Source: Glomus cerebriforme (lineage: Eukaryota; Glomeromycota; Glomeromycetes; Glomerales; Glomeraceae). From it: a stretch of 64,000 bases of DNA. Position 1 is the stretch's first letter. The number at the start of each line of letters is the position of its first letter. The position numbers were made by a program, and so were the translations under genes. The DNA lies in the NCBI GenBank assembly GCA_003550305.1, contig QKYT01000536.1, positions 1 to 64,000 of the forward strand. Direction: 5' to 3'. Positions 10,781 through 21,701 of this stretch are shown here, in pieces. The notes beneath the pieces were generated by a model. That model did no database searches, was not told the DNA's origin, and was given only the letters and a program-made list of their open reading frames with translations.

Positions 10781-11062
10781 ACAGTATCACATATAATCTG
10801 AATATCACATATGATCTAAATATCACATATAATCTAAATATCGCATATGATCTAAATGATGTGATCTAATTACCACATATAATCTAAATGATGTAGTCTT
10901 AATACCACATATAATCTAACATTTTATTATTTCTTATATCACTTTTACATTCTAGTTGTGTCTTTAAGTCTTTCTTGATATTCGTGTTTTTTATGCTAAT
11001 GTACTTTTTATTACTACAATATAATCTAATTACCACACACATATAATCTAAATACCACGCTT
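10781..11062. repeat. Short tandem/dispersed repeats, (t)atcacatataatctaaat type
   Basis: At least eight imperfect units of about 18-28 bases built on CACATATAATCTAAAT or CACATATGATCTAAAT lie at 10785-10918, and two more at about 11022-11056. The CACATATGATC variants resemble the arms of the preceding palindrome. I see no gene in 10670-12300 apart from chance frames. Confidence 0.7.
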
Positions 11063-11774
11063 TTCTTCTTGTTTCTGAGTCATTTATATGCTAAATTATA
11101 TAATGGAGTTCTTGACTTTCTGTAGTTGTTTGGATACCTGGTTTTATGTTGAAGTGCTGACCTTCTGCACCTGATTGAATGTCAAATTCTATATTAAAGT
11201 ACTTTCCTTTTTGCGCCTATTTGGTTGTCTTTCTAGATACTGAAATAGTGTAAAAAAAAGGTGTCGAGTGGCACAGTAATTTGATCTAGATCTGCAATTA
11301 ATTTTGGCTGACACTATGTCATAATTCCGGCTGATCTTTTGGGTATGTAATTTGAGGATCCAGCCTGGCGCCATGGTAGTGACCTAGTAGTGACCTGGTA
11401 GCTATCATGGAACTGTCATGAAACTATCATGGAACTGGTAGTTTGCCAGCTTGGATGCCGACTTCTTATGCCCAAAGATCTGGTCGAAATTGTGGAATAA
11501 TGCTGGCCGGTACTGCGCCTTACTGCNCCAGTCACGTGACTTTCGCTGACCCGCAGGTCAGAGAATTTGAAATGCAAATGTAAATTACATTATTAGTTAG
11601 TGAATTGGTAGTGCGTTGTGTATTATCATGGCCGGCCTATTTGATTGCTAAAAAGTGCGCCATCTTGCAACCTAATTTTTGTACCAGTATATATATATAC
11701 CAATTTCGTGTCTGAGGTTGGAGGTGCAATTTGTATTATCATGGCTGCTCATTTGATTGCCAATATTTTATATA

Positions 11775-12185
11775 ATGATTATGCAGAAGAATACCCTAGA
11801 TAGTACTTATCTCCTGAATACATATATACCTCATATACCCAGATACATACTAGTGATAGGGTAGTCTTCTTCCATAATTTTATATAATATTTCTNAAGAA
11901 GACTANCCTAGATGACATANNNGGATANATACTAGTGTTAGGGTAGTCTTCTGCCAATATTTATATAATAGATTATGCAGAAGACTACCCTAGATATCAT
12001 ATATGCCCGAGTACATACTAGTGTTAGGGTATCCTTCTTCCATTATTTTATATAAAGATTCTGAAGAAGCCTACCCTAAATGTCATATTATACCTGATTA
12101 TATACTAGTGATAGAGTAGGTATCTTCCAATATTTATATAAAAGATTATGAAGTTACCTATCCTAAATATCACCTACTAAGAATC
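11775..12185. repeat. Array of inverted-repeat units upstream of the polymerase
   Basis: Units start near 11785, 11897, 11979, 12065 and 12150, about 82-112 bases apart. Each has a left arm like AGAAGACTACCCTA and, in all but the last, a right arm like TAGGGTAGTCTTCT, around a loop holding ATACTAGTG. The arms drift between units while largely keeping complementarity. Spacers read like CCAATATTTATATAA. The last unit ends about 120 bases before the polymerase start. The layout resembles iterons or a replication/promoter region, which is inference. Confidence 0.75.
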
Positions 12186-12303
12186 AATCTATCTGCGTTT
12201 CTCTACCTACCCTGCTATACGCCTCTTTTTGCAACTATCAAAAAAAAATAAATTAAACATTTCTGAATTTTATAAAGTTAGTATAACTTTCTGAACTAAN
12301 ATC

Positions 12304-15300
12304 ATGCATACCTNAACTATTTCTGACCAAACTNATCNTGCTGGAACTGCCCCAGCCCTNCGCTACNANGGCGNCAGCCCTTTAGCCAGTNTTNCATCAN
12401 NTAATGAGATCGTAGNAGAATATGATAACGGGATGACTGCTATACTTCAACAAAGCCTATCCGGCAAGCAACCCATACATTTCATGCCTACTGAAGTTAG
12501 TGATGATATGAAATATATAAATGGGGTCTCTACCTATATTTTGCGTGTTAGTGGTTGCTTGATTAATGGGCAAAAGGCAGTCNTAAATATTACAGGTATC
12601 CGACNTTTCTTTGATGTCAAAGTTCCTGAAGAGATGCCGTTATCTATATTTAAGACCAAATTAATAAGGATTCTATCTAATATTCTTAATAGCACATCAA
12701 AGTTTGGGATCAAGACTATTAGCGCTTATCCACTTCAAGGGTACCATGCAGAAAAGAAACCATATATCCATGTGAGAACATGGAATCACTATGACCGGTA
12801 TAATGCATTAAAAGCAGTCCGTATTATTGGAATGTGTACAGTCTTGGATGATCTAAACTGCCAGTATTATTACCGCAAAGTAGCCCGTGAAGAAAGATTA
12901 CCTCTTTTGAGATGGGCAACGTTAAGTAATTATTCATATATACTATCAGAAAATTCATATCTCTTCCGAGTATCCGTGGGTAATTACAACCCAATAAGCG
13001 ATGACGAGTACAACAATCCACTAATTTCTTCAACACTTACGAAGGATCGAACTCTGGTTCTCACATGGGATATAGAGACATATAGTTCGCTTGGACTAGG
13101 CAACTTCCCCACTGCACAGAGTGATGAATCCAACGTATTTATGATCTGAGTGCATGTCAGTCCATTGGAAAGATGACCCCAATCCACTAAAGCAAATCTG
13201 TCTTGTAGATGTTGAAACTGCGCCTAACCCACGTTAGACCACAATTATATGCAGGAATCAAGTAAATCTGTTAAAAGCCTTCGCCTTGTGTTGGAAACTA
13301 CTAGCCCCGGATATACAAATAGGTTTTAACGATTCACAATATGACTGGAGATTTATTGTAGAGAAAGCGAAAAAGCTAGGGGTTCTCGAATGGATGTACA
13401 ATCAAATGGCATTAAAGCCTTTAAGCCTCGAAAAAATTTCAAAATGGCAATATCAATATAGCGCAATAAAGGTCAATGATAGGGATTTCCATTCGAAGCA
13501 TCTTAAAATTCCCGGATGCGTAGCTATTGATGTCTGACCATATTTTATGAAATTCTATCCTAAGGCCGAAAAGAGCAGTTTAGCATATTACCTAAAGGAG
13601 TGTAAACTCGATAACAAGCTGGATATGCCTTTCTATCGTATGTTTAAGTATTATGGGAGAGCATTAAAAGAAACCAATACTACAATGGCTGAGTAGATGC
13701 GCGAAATAGCCAAATATTGTATTATTGATGCTATTAGCTATCAGCGGTTAATGGTAAAGTGTAATGCAATTAACGAGTACAGGAAGGTGGCATCCGTAGC
13801 CTTCATATCATTATATGATTCACATTATTTTGCAGTAGAAATGAAAGTGCGTAATCTTTTAAATGCCGGTGTGTGGTAGGAAGGGATTTTAACTAGCACA
13901 ATTCCATGTGAACAAACGGAAACAGGAAAGTACCCTGGAGCCTATGTTTTCCCACCGGTAAAGGGTCTCAAAAATAGACAACCTGTAACTAGCTTAGACT
14001 TTGCATCATTGTATCCAAGCCTTATCATGACATATAATCTCTCACCTGATAAAATCATTTTATCTTGAGAGTATGCCGAATCTCTAAAGGAGAGCGGTAA
14101 AAAACTTCATAAAATTAATTTCAAATTCAATGGTCGTGATGTTCTCGCATGGTCTATAGAGNATGAAAACCAAGCCGAAATGAAAGGCCTTTATCCAAAA
14201 GTATTAGAGGAGTTGCTTATTAGACGTAATTCACTAAAAAGCCGTCTTGCTCCATTAAAGAATAAAAAAGAAGAATTGGAAAAGNAGATTAGTTTGGCGN
14301 AAGCAAGGGGNGAGGNCNTTACAGATGCTTTAAAATCTGAATACTCTTCAGTTTCCTTTAATGTCGCCTGTCTAGACGCAAAACAACTCGCTTTAAAAGT
14401 ATATATGAATACGTTTTATGGTGAAACTGGGAATAGTAGATCTCCTTTCTTCTTGCGAGCATTAGCAGGCGGGGTAACATCAGCTGGTCAGCGGAATATC
14501 AAGCTTATTGCTGACCTTGTCANAAGTAAAGGGTTCGGTGTAAAATATGNGNACACTGATTCATTATACCTTGTTTGTCCAGAAGAATATTTCCGGNAGT
14601 GTGATGAGAAATATATTTCAGAAAAGATATCGAAGGAAAAGTACTGGGAGGAGATGGTGGGAATATCTATGGAGGCAATGAGCGAACTCTGAGGNGAAGT
14701 TAATGACTTTNTCAAGNAAGATAANGNATCCCCTTATCTCAAAATGGCATATGAGGAAGTCTTATTTCNGGTAGTATTTACTNGAAAGAAAAAATACTAC
14801 GGCATTCCACATACAAGTAAGCCCAACTTTAATAATAAGCTTTTCATTCGANGGGTTGAGATTGTAAAGCGGGNNCAGTNTAAACACTTTCGTGAGGTGG
14901 GTAAGAAGGTCATGGATGAATCTATGAGGCTGGATAATGATAATACTCGCACCTTGCATNNGATTNTGGAGGATGTGCTCAAAGAGACCATAAATGATAT
15001 TTCACAGATAGATCTTAATGGAGTGGTTAAAACTGCTGTGTGGAAGCCTGATAAAAATAACAAGAGTGTCTAGCATTTCATTTCACGAATGCGGGATAGA
15101 CACACCCGTGAAGAAGCGGATACCAAACGGCGCATAAAAAAGGGCCTAACACCCGAGCCTTATCTTTATGAAATCCCAGAACCAGGCGAACGCTTTGAGT
15201 ATATTGTAGTTGAGAATGATTCGTCACAGAGGGTAGGGGATAAAATGGAGTATCCAGAGGTAGTGAGACAATTAGGTAAAAAGATCGATATCAGCTATTA

Positions 15301-16030
15301 TCTGAAAACTGTTGTCGGCCTNTGTGCANGATTTATTAACTATGATGAAAGACACCAGCCATCATCTGAAATTGTGCTGGGGGTCTTAAAAAAGTTAAAA
15401 GATGGTAATAAAGCGGGTGACAATAAAGCGGATGACAGTGGGATGGATGAAGACGACCTGGATGAAGACGAAGAGGATGAAGACGAAATAAATGAAGATG
15501 AGGTATTAAAAATAAGAGATGCCTTAACGCAGAAATCAGCTGAGAAGTGGATTAGGGGATATATCAAAAGCCTACGTGATGGTCTGAAAAAAGATAAAAC
15601 TATCATATCTCATTTATGGGAAGGAGCACGTATTTACGCGAAAAAATTATTTGATATTACTTATGCCGACAAGGGAGAACGCCTGACAAACAATTCTTAT
15701 TGCCAATCCTTCCTTAATGTGCTAGATAAGCAAAAAGAATCCATCCGCCTAAAACTTTCATCATTACTTAAAGAAATTTCCAGGGTTGATATAGGGTATA
15801 GAGAAAGTATGTATAAATTAGTTACTAAGAAGCGAGCAATGTCCTTAGAACAATATTTAATATCATATTATTTGGATGAGTGTAAGCTACTAGCAGATTT
15901 CTGAAACACATGGTACAAAGTAGTTGGCCTAGAAATTACACACTATCGAACATTATTAAAGTTACAGGATGATAAAAAAAATGATTCGTCTGAAGCGGAT
16001 ATAGACGAGATCATTGAATTATATGGATAG
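12304..16030 (+). pseudogene. Family B DNA polymerase of the mobile element, decayed
   Basis: A reading frame of about 1240 codons carries all polymerase/exonuclease signatures in order. These are Exo I TWDIETYS (about 13066), Exo [11 protein letters not shown] (about 13324), Exo III YCIIDA (about 13716), motif [18 protein letters not shown] (about 14000), motif B KVYMNTFYGETGN (about 14397), motif C TDSLYL (about 14556) and a KKxY-like KKKYYG (about 14790). The C-terminal part (EPYLYEIPEPGERFEYIV, DISYYL) is delta-like; I do not see clear protein-priming TPR inserts. The frame is broken by TGA or TAG at about 13147, 13235, 13535, 13694, 13877, 14066, 14690, 15071 and 15902, and by a frameshift at about 13150. 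All these stops could derive from CGA or CAG by C-to-T. Scattered Ns suggest multi-copy consensus ambiguity. It would replicate the element. Confidence 0.85.
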
Positions 16031-16032
16031 TA

Positions 16033-16065
16033 CTCTTAGCCGAAATTCCCACAATCTGCTAAGAG
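16033..16065 (+). terminator. Hairpin directly after the polymerase stop
   Basis: CTCTTAGC and GCTAAGAG form a perfect 8-bp stem around a 17-base loop, starting three bases after the TAG at 16028. It could be a 3'-end signal; function is inferred. Confidence 0.4.
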
Positions 16066-16300
16066 AACTTATACAATATTATTTATATTTTTTTTTCTCG
16101 TGCAATAATACCAGTTAACTTCAATTCCTATCTTCGAACTTCAGCGACAAGCGCGCCTAGGATGATCANTCCAATATTCTGGCCTCCGATCATATATCCT
16201 GACCTCAGATATGCCCGAAGATAATCATTAGTATTTTGCATATTAAAGTTTACGATCAGCCAAAAATCTGCATATTTTAAACATAGTCTTTATTGGTATA

Positions 16301-16654
16301 ATGGCTGAACTACGTGATCAAGTATCCCAGTACATAGGATTCGAACCAAATGAAATTCGCCTCCCGATCACAGAAGAGGATAGGTGGCTATTTAGTAAGA
16401 TAATAGCAGATCAGGAAGGAATGGCAGATATCGTAATGGGTAACTATCAATTTTTACAATGTTATGGGCATAATGGTAAGGGAGGTGAGTTCATTCATAT
16501 TGGATGGTTACTAGCATGTACGGTGGCCCAAGCTAAAAAAGTCTTAATAAATCCGCCCGAGCGCCAAGCCGAAAGAGATTTATCAGAAAAGGTATTAGCT
16601 CATATCCAAAAAAGATTCGAAAAAGTCCCATTAGCGCTAGTACTTATACGGTAG
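16301..16654 (+). CDS. Unrecognised 117-residue element protein
   Basis: An intact frame MAELRDQVSQYIGFEPNEIR... of about 117 residues with no stops, mixed alpha/beta in character and with no signal peptide or membrane segment. It lies 270 bases after the polymerase in the same direction. Its stop is only four bases from the stop of the convergent gene to its right. The leader at 16066-16300 holds repeats of the phrase cctccgatcata/cctcagatatgcccgaagat, possibly regulatory. I do not recognise the family. Its intact state inside a decayed element is notable but could be chance given its size. Confidence 0.55.
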   Translation: MAELRDQVSQYIGFEPNEIRLPITEEDRWLFSKIIADQEGMADIVMGNYQFLQCYGHNGKGGEFIHIGWLLACTVAQAKKVLINPPERQAERDLSEKVLAHIQKRFEKVPLALVLIR

Positions 16655-16658
16655 TCGA

Positions 16659-17321
16659 TTAGGATTTGAGATAATAAATGTCTGGCCTATTTATATATTT
16701 TTCGTGGGTAGAATATCGGTCATTTTTTTTCCTTCCAGCCTCCGATCGTACAGCCAGCCTTTGGAGATGCCAATCTCTAGCCTGAATATATTGCTCAGCT
16801 TTTTCCTGTGTATTCTGTAATTTTTTCACAATAATAAACCACATAATTACGATCAAGAGAAAAAGTATTATTGAAAAGGGAAGTATATATGGCAATAATT
16901 TATCAAAGCCAGTTTTCGAATCCACGCTACTCTTCTCCTGCAAAGCAGTATCTGAGGTGCCTATAAGTGAAGAAGCGCCAGAGGGTCTCAAAGAGACCGA
17001 GCCTTCCAGCCCACCATATTTTTCACTACCACTTTTTACATGTGAATCTGACTGATTAGAGTATTCTGGAACCAATAGATTAATCACAGACTGAAGCGAT
17101 TTTACTTCCTCTGATTTTGCAAAGTTATCAGCTTCGGCTTTGGCAAGAGATATTTCTGTACAAGCATTCTGGAAGACGAGCTTGGAGTTTTCAACCTTCA
17201 ACTGCCTATTTTCATCATTAAGATTTATATATTCGCTCCGCAACCTAGCATTATAGCCTCGAATTTTGGATGAGTCTTGCAAGATGCGGTATATCTCCTT
17301 TTCAAGATCATACGTTTCCAT
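16659..17321 (-). CDS. Coiled-coil protein with one membrane helix
   Basis: An intact frame of 220 residues. Residues 1-75 are a predicted coiled coil (YINLNDENRQLKVENSKL and neighbours), 76-140 a Ser/Gly-rich linker, and about 144-165 a strong membrane helix (LPYILPFSIILFLLIVIMWF). A basic C-terminal tail follows. No signal peptide is seen, so a tail-facing or internally anchored membrane protein is likely. The family is not recognised; in an element of this kind a virion-membrane, fusion or anchoring role would be speculation. The GGTCTC-N3-GAGACC hairpin at 16984-16998 lies inside the coding part. It is divergent from the helix-turn-helix-like gene (about 300 bases of AT-rich promoter DNA, 17322-17619). 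Confidence 0.6.
   Translation of the reverse strand: METYDLEKEIYRILQDSSKIRGYNARLRSEYINLNDENRQLKVENSKLVFQNACTEISLAKAEADNFAKSEEVKSLQSVINLLVPEYSNQSDSHVKSGSEKYGGLEGSVSLRPSGASSLIGTSDTALQEKSSVDSKTGFDKLLPYILPFSIILFLLIVIMWFIIVKKLQNTQEKAEQYIQARDWHLQRLAVRSEAGRKKNDRYSTHEKYINRPDIYYLKS
16984..16998. repeat. GGTCTC-AAA-GAGACC hairpin
   Basis: First of three identical 6-bp stems with different 3-base loops in the element. It lies about 330 bases past the stop of the plus-strand gene ending at 16654, within the convergent gene. Confidence 0.6.
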
Positions 17322-17619
17322 TTATTTACATTGGCCATAAACTGTAAAAAAACTTTTCATATTTTTTGTTAGAGAACAATTACGATAAATATAGAATGAA
17401 TAGGAAGGATATCGATAATTTTTTATTATTAATTACAGATAGTGAATTAGAATGTATTTTATCTATCTAAAACAATAAATTATATATTTTAGTGTTCTCT
17501 CTCATCCTAAATGCATAAATGCTGAATTCTAATATTTATTATCCATCTAAAAAGATAAGTATTAATGCCTAATATTTTTTATACATCTAAATACATTGTC
17601 TAAAAAATATCAGAAGAGT

Positions 17620-18258
17620 ATGTCTACCTCAATTTTGAAAACTCATTATCGGCGAAGTGCAACAGTCTTGACTTCTGAGCAGATCGAAGAAATTAGACAT
17701 CTTAAAAATAAAGTTCTGGTATATATGATAGTAAAGGAGTATCATATTAATAAAAATCGTGTTCATGATATATGGAATGATTGTGAGCGTTTTCAGCAAA
17801 ATGGGAATCATTTTCTCGAGGAGCTTAGGAAGGTACAATCCATCTCATCAGTCCCTCCTTCAGAGAATAATCTCCAGGAAAAAGAAAATAATCATCCAAT
17901 TTTAGGATCTTTAGATGATCCCATTGCTTTAGCGCCTGATTCTTCGAATCACTCTGGCTCGGCTAGGACCAATCCATTTCATAAGTCTATTGAGATTAAT
18001 GCTTAAGAAAAACAAAAAAAGAAAAAGAAACTACCGAAGCGCTCCCTCCAGGACCAGCACAAATCTATTCAAAGTTCTGACTTACCTGAGATTCCAGCAG
18101 GAGGCCTTTATCAAAACTCCGCCCTAGATATCTCACATGACATATTTGCTTCAATCAAAAAGGATTGTATAGAATCGGAGGAAGCCATACGTGAATCAGA
18201 AAAGTTCCTAGCTCTTAACTCACCCTTTCATTATATTCAGACAAAAAATACTTCGTAG
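17620..18258 (+). pseudogene. Helix-turn-helix-like element protein with one premature stop
   Basis: It starts at ATG 17620 (MSTSILKTHYRRS); an upstream TTG at 17596 is in frame but less likely. Residues about 16-50 (LTSEQIEEIRHLKNKVLV...INKNRVHDIW) look like a helix-turn-helix as found in transposase or resolvase DNA-binding regions. This is a pattern judgement only. The frame meets TAA at 18004 directly after GCT, then continues open through a Lys-rich stretch (EKQKKKKKLPKRS) to TAG at 18256. One C-to-T (CAA to TAA) would explain the break. The second half is acidic and Ser/Glu-rich. It is possibly a regulator or end-binding protein of the element. Confidence 0.55.
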
Positions 18259-18273
18259 GGTCTCACTGAGACC
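18259..18273. terminator. GGTCTC-ACT-GAGACC hairpin after a stop codon
   Basis: It begins on the base after the TAG of the preceding plus-strand gene, and lies between it and the convergent Gag-PR gene. The stem is identical to those at 16984 and 25729. A 3'-end signal is a plausible reading. Confidence 0.45.
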
Positions 18274-18314
18274 ATCCGCTAAGCCAGGGTGTATAGTTAG
18301 TAAGAAGAAAGGGA

Positions 18315-21300
18315 TCATAGATTTTTATTAATCTCAATTAATCTAGCTTTGGAGATGAGAGTATCATATAGCAGTTTTTCAAGCTCTTCATAGCTCATGC
18401 GTTTTTTTTTAATATATCATCCTCACCTAAGTCCTGCGAAATGCAGTCTGGAGTTGACAGATCATCACATTCAGAAGTAGTGGTCGCACAATTCACCTCA
18501 AGCTTGTTCTTGACCTTATGCATAGTAACCAGAATAATATAGTCCTTCCCATTAAGAGGGATCTTTAGCTCATTTGTATTCCAATCCACTGCGCATCCAT
18601 ATTTCTTTAGGAGTTGATTAGAAAATATTAGCGTTGGCTTGTGATAATCCACAACTATAAAATCTTCATAAATGGTGCACCCAGGAGCTAGAGTAATAGG
18701 CAGATTGCGGACAATACCAATAGATTCAATCGGGACAGTAGCTACACCGCTAAGGTCATGTTTTTCAGATTTATCTATTTTGTTCTTAGTATGATCAACA
18801 ATATTTTTTGTTATAATTGGAGGCTCAGCTCCGGAGTCTAGAGTCATGGCTGGAATCTTCAAGCGCCTGATTTTGCACTTTATAGTGGCAACACTGGTTT
18901 TCGGCTCCTTCTTCTGGACGAAATAGATTTCCATAGGATCGTCTAAGAATTCCTCTTCCAGACTGGACTCATCCGAATCTTTTGAAGATGATGATACATC
19001 ATTTTGAGATACTATCTTCGCCTCCATAGGAGCCACTATTTATTTGGGCGCAATGAGACTAGAATCTTAGAAAAAATGTGAAGGAAAAATTAGTTTAAGC
19101 TTACTATGAAGGACTTTACGAATAGTATCCTCTAGTGGTATTTTAGACGTCTCTTTAGAGGACGATTTCTTGGAGCTAGACTTCTGCTTCACTTTTTTTT
19201 TGACTTAGCTATATGAACATTAAGGTCGCCATCAGAATCGGAAGAATCGGAGGAACTTGTATCAGAGTCAGAACTATCGCTAGATGAAGTATTATCTGAA
19301 GAAGAATCTGAATATGGTTCTATAGCGAGATTGACCTTACCTTTCTTCGACTTCTTGCTTTTCTTTTTCTTCTTTCGAGGGCACTTACAGGAAGTGTGTC
19401 CAAATCTACCACACTTGGTACATTTCTTAACAGTACTTCTAACGGCAGATTTGATAGCATTTATTGTGGCACTATTTAGTGTCATGCCGGCCATAATGTC
19501 GGTAATATCATCTATAGGGTCATAATTATAATCATCTTCAGGTTGCTTATTTGATTTTGTCCTTAGTAGTTCACTTAAAAATCATCTAATAATAAGGTCT
19601 TCCCCTCTCTTATTGGCCGATTTTTTACTATTATCTAAAGTCTTAGTCGCTCGAGACATAGTCTCCTGCAATGATTTAATAGAAGATTGTAAATCAGTAT
19701 TTTGTTGAGGCTGTGAGGAGGCCATTGTGGTTTTTATCAAGTTCTCGATTTCATTTTTAGTCATCCCACCCCCACTTCGTCCAGATCTATTAGTATCTAC
19801 ATAAGGGTTGGACACTGGAAAAACTGGAATAGAAGATGGTGCATTCTTTTGAGATAGTGTAAATTTTTCTGCTTCAGCTAAGGCTTCTACAATATTGTCA
19901 TGCGTATCATGAAACTTAGCCATCATTCGAAGATTATACTGGTTCATAGGACTTAAGCCACGAATTAATTGCTCTCTTTGTTGTTCAGGAGTCATTTCAG
20001 CTAATTTACCAATCTTCTTGACTCAGGCAGAAAACTCTTCAATATCCATATCTCCTTGCATAAGTTGACCAAAAACTACCGTCTGTTTTAAGTGTTCGAC
20101 GGTCGTATAGGCAGTTTTGAGTAAGTATATAAGTTGGCCAAATGTAATGTTAGGCATTATTGTAACAGCAGGTAAACCACCACCAGCATTAGGTACTACT
20201 GGTGCATTATTTACAGGTTCGTCACTAGCTATAGACCAGTCTTCATCCCATGTTCCATTTGAAATAATATCAACACCAATTGCGACTCCTGCTCCAATTC
20301 TACCAATTTCGGCGGCTGCCTTACCTTGGAATTCTCCTGCAGTATTCAATCCACCAACCTGACCACTCCCATTTCTGGCGGCCAAAGCTCTAACACAGTT
20401 AAAGTAGCTATACCTAAATTATCTGCAATATTACTACATCTCCAATTTTTGCCTCTGATGCGATTTTCATATCATTGCTTAGTGGGTCCTTCAAGACAAG
20501 ATATTAATAAACCTAAAGCCTCTGCTCTTCTGGCAACCTGACCTGCTCCAGGAGCTATATTTATTCGACTAGCTACTACATATCTCTGAAAATCTCTAAG
20601 AAAATCTTCTGGATCTTTTTCAGGACGTCCATAAAATATTGGGGGTCCGTATCCTACCATTCCTATTTGATATATATTTGGCGGGTTATTTTGTAGAGCT
20701 AAAATTTGTCCCTGCAAATTTAAAATATTCTGATGGGAATTCTTTTCTTTAGCCTTCTATTTCTCATATCGCTCATAGAGCCTGTCCCGATTATATTCTA
20801 ATAAACCTATATCCCCTCTACTCTGCTATAGATGGTGGGCATTTTGCAAATATAGTAATTGTAAGGCAAATTTTTCCTGCAGTAATACACCTATANGGGT
20901 TNGCTTTCCTGTTATATTGTCTAACATTCGGTTTACCTGATTTCGAGCATTAGTCTGTAACTGATGAAGATCACCAATAACTCTCTGTTCCACCCCTTCA
21001 GCAAGTTGCNTTCGTATAATTTCATTATCACGCTCAGCCTCTGCATCATATTGTCTTCTCTGCTCACGGGCTAAATCCTGATGCAAGTTATTCTCTTTTC
21101 AGCGTATCTGTCTTGTCGCCCTTTTTATTTGATCTATTAGAATATCCCTGGCCATTGTCCTATTTTTCAGAAAACCATCTATAGCATTTACTAGCTCTGT
21201 GATGGTAGCCATTTCTATGTTAATATTAGGATTATACAAGTTTGGAGAATTATCTCATTCTGGTGAATTTTTCCGTGATGAGATGATCTTGATTCGACAT

Positions 21301-21671
21301 CGCAATTTCTCTACCTGCTCCTCAGATTCTACTAACCACGCTTCTAAGCTAAAGATATATTTTTTCTTATCTCAGTCATCTTTCCTAGTTTGATATAGCT
21401 GATTTTTTAGGTTAGAGATTTTGGATTTCAACTCTGCTATCTCTTCTTCTGAGTCATGCTCAAGACGCTCTATTTCTTTATTGAAGTTTTGGACTTCTTG
21501 CTCACATCGATCATATTCACGTTCCAACTCTCTAATCCTTCCCGTATGTTGATTATTACTATCAATCTCTGACTGTAATGCTTTTTGAAGATGATAGTTA
21601 TCATCCTCCAATTCAGCTTTATGTTCTTCACATGTTCTTCTCTGCCTCGGATAAGGCCTCCGAAATGCCAT
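18315..21671 (-). pseudogene. Gag-like polyprotein with zinc knuckle and retropepsin, decayed
   Basis: About 1100 codons, read from ATG 21671. In order it has: a basic start (MAFRRPYPRQRR); a long coiled coil (21640-21350); a second helical part from 21212; and a capsid-like region with the phrase YGRPEKDPEDFLRDFQRYV (about 20640). A further helical part near 19990 (PEQQREQLIRGLSPMNQYNLR) and a CCHC zinc knuckle CTKCGRFGHTSCKC (about 19400) in a basic Ser/Asp-rich tail follow. Next is an aspartic protease with LDSGAEPPII (about 18840) and a short C-terminal helix. This is the layout of retrotransposon Gag plus protease, yet no reverse transcriptase or RNase H follows. Stops near 21371, 21269, 21100, 20823, 20759, 20472, 20023, 19582, 19066 and 19036 all fit C-to-T. 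Frameshifts occur at about 20400 and at two A9 runs (about 19193 and 18402). Only 30 bases separate it from the divergent integrase. Confidence 0.75.
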
Positions 21672-21701
21672 TCTTTTTTGTGATTATAAAAGAGAATCAG
21701 A
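21672..21701. promoter_or_regulatory. 30-base divergent spacer between Gag-PR and integrase
   Basis: The two ATGs face away from each other over 30 bases (ttcttttttgtgattataaaag...). Both promoters must therefore overlap the opposite coding region or this spacer. This compact arrangement is more virus-like than fungal. Confidence 0.4.
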
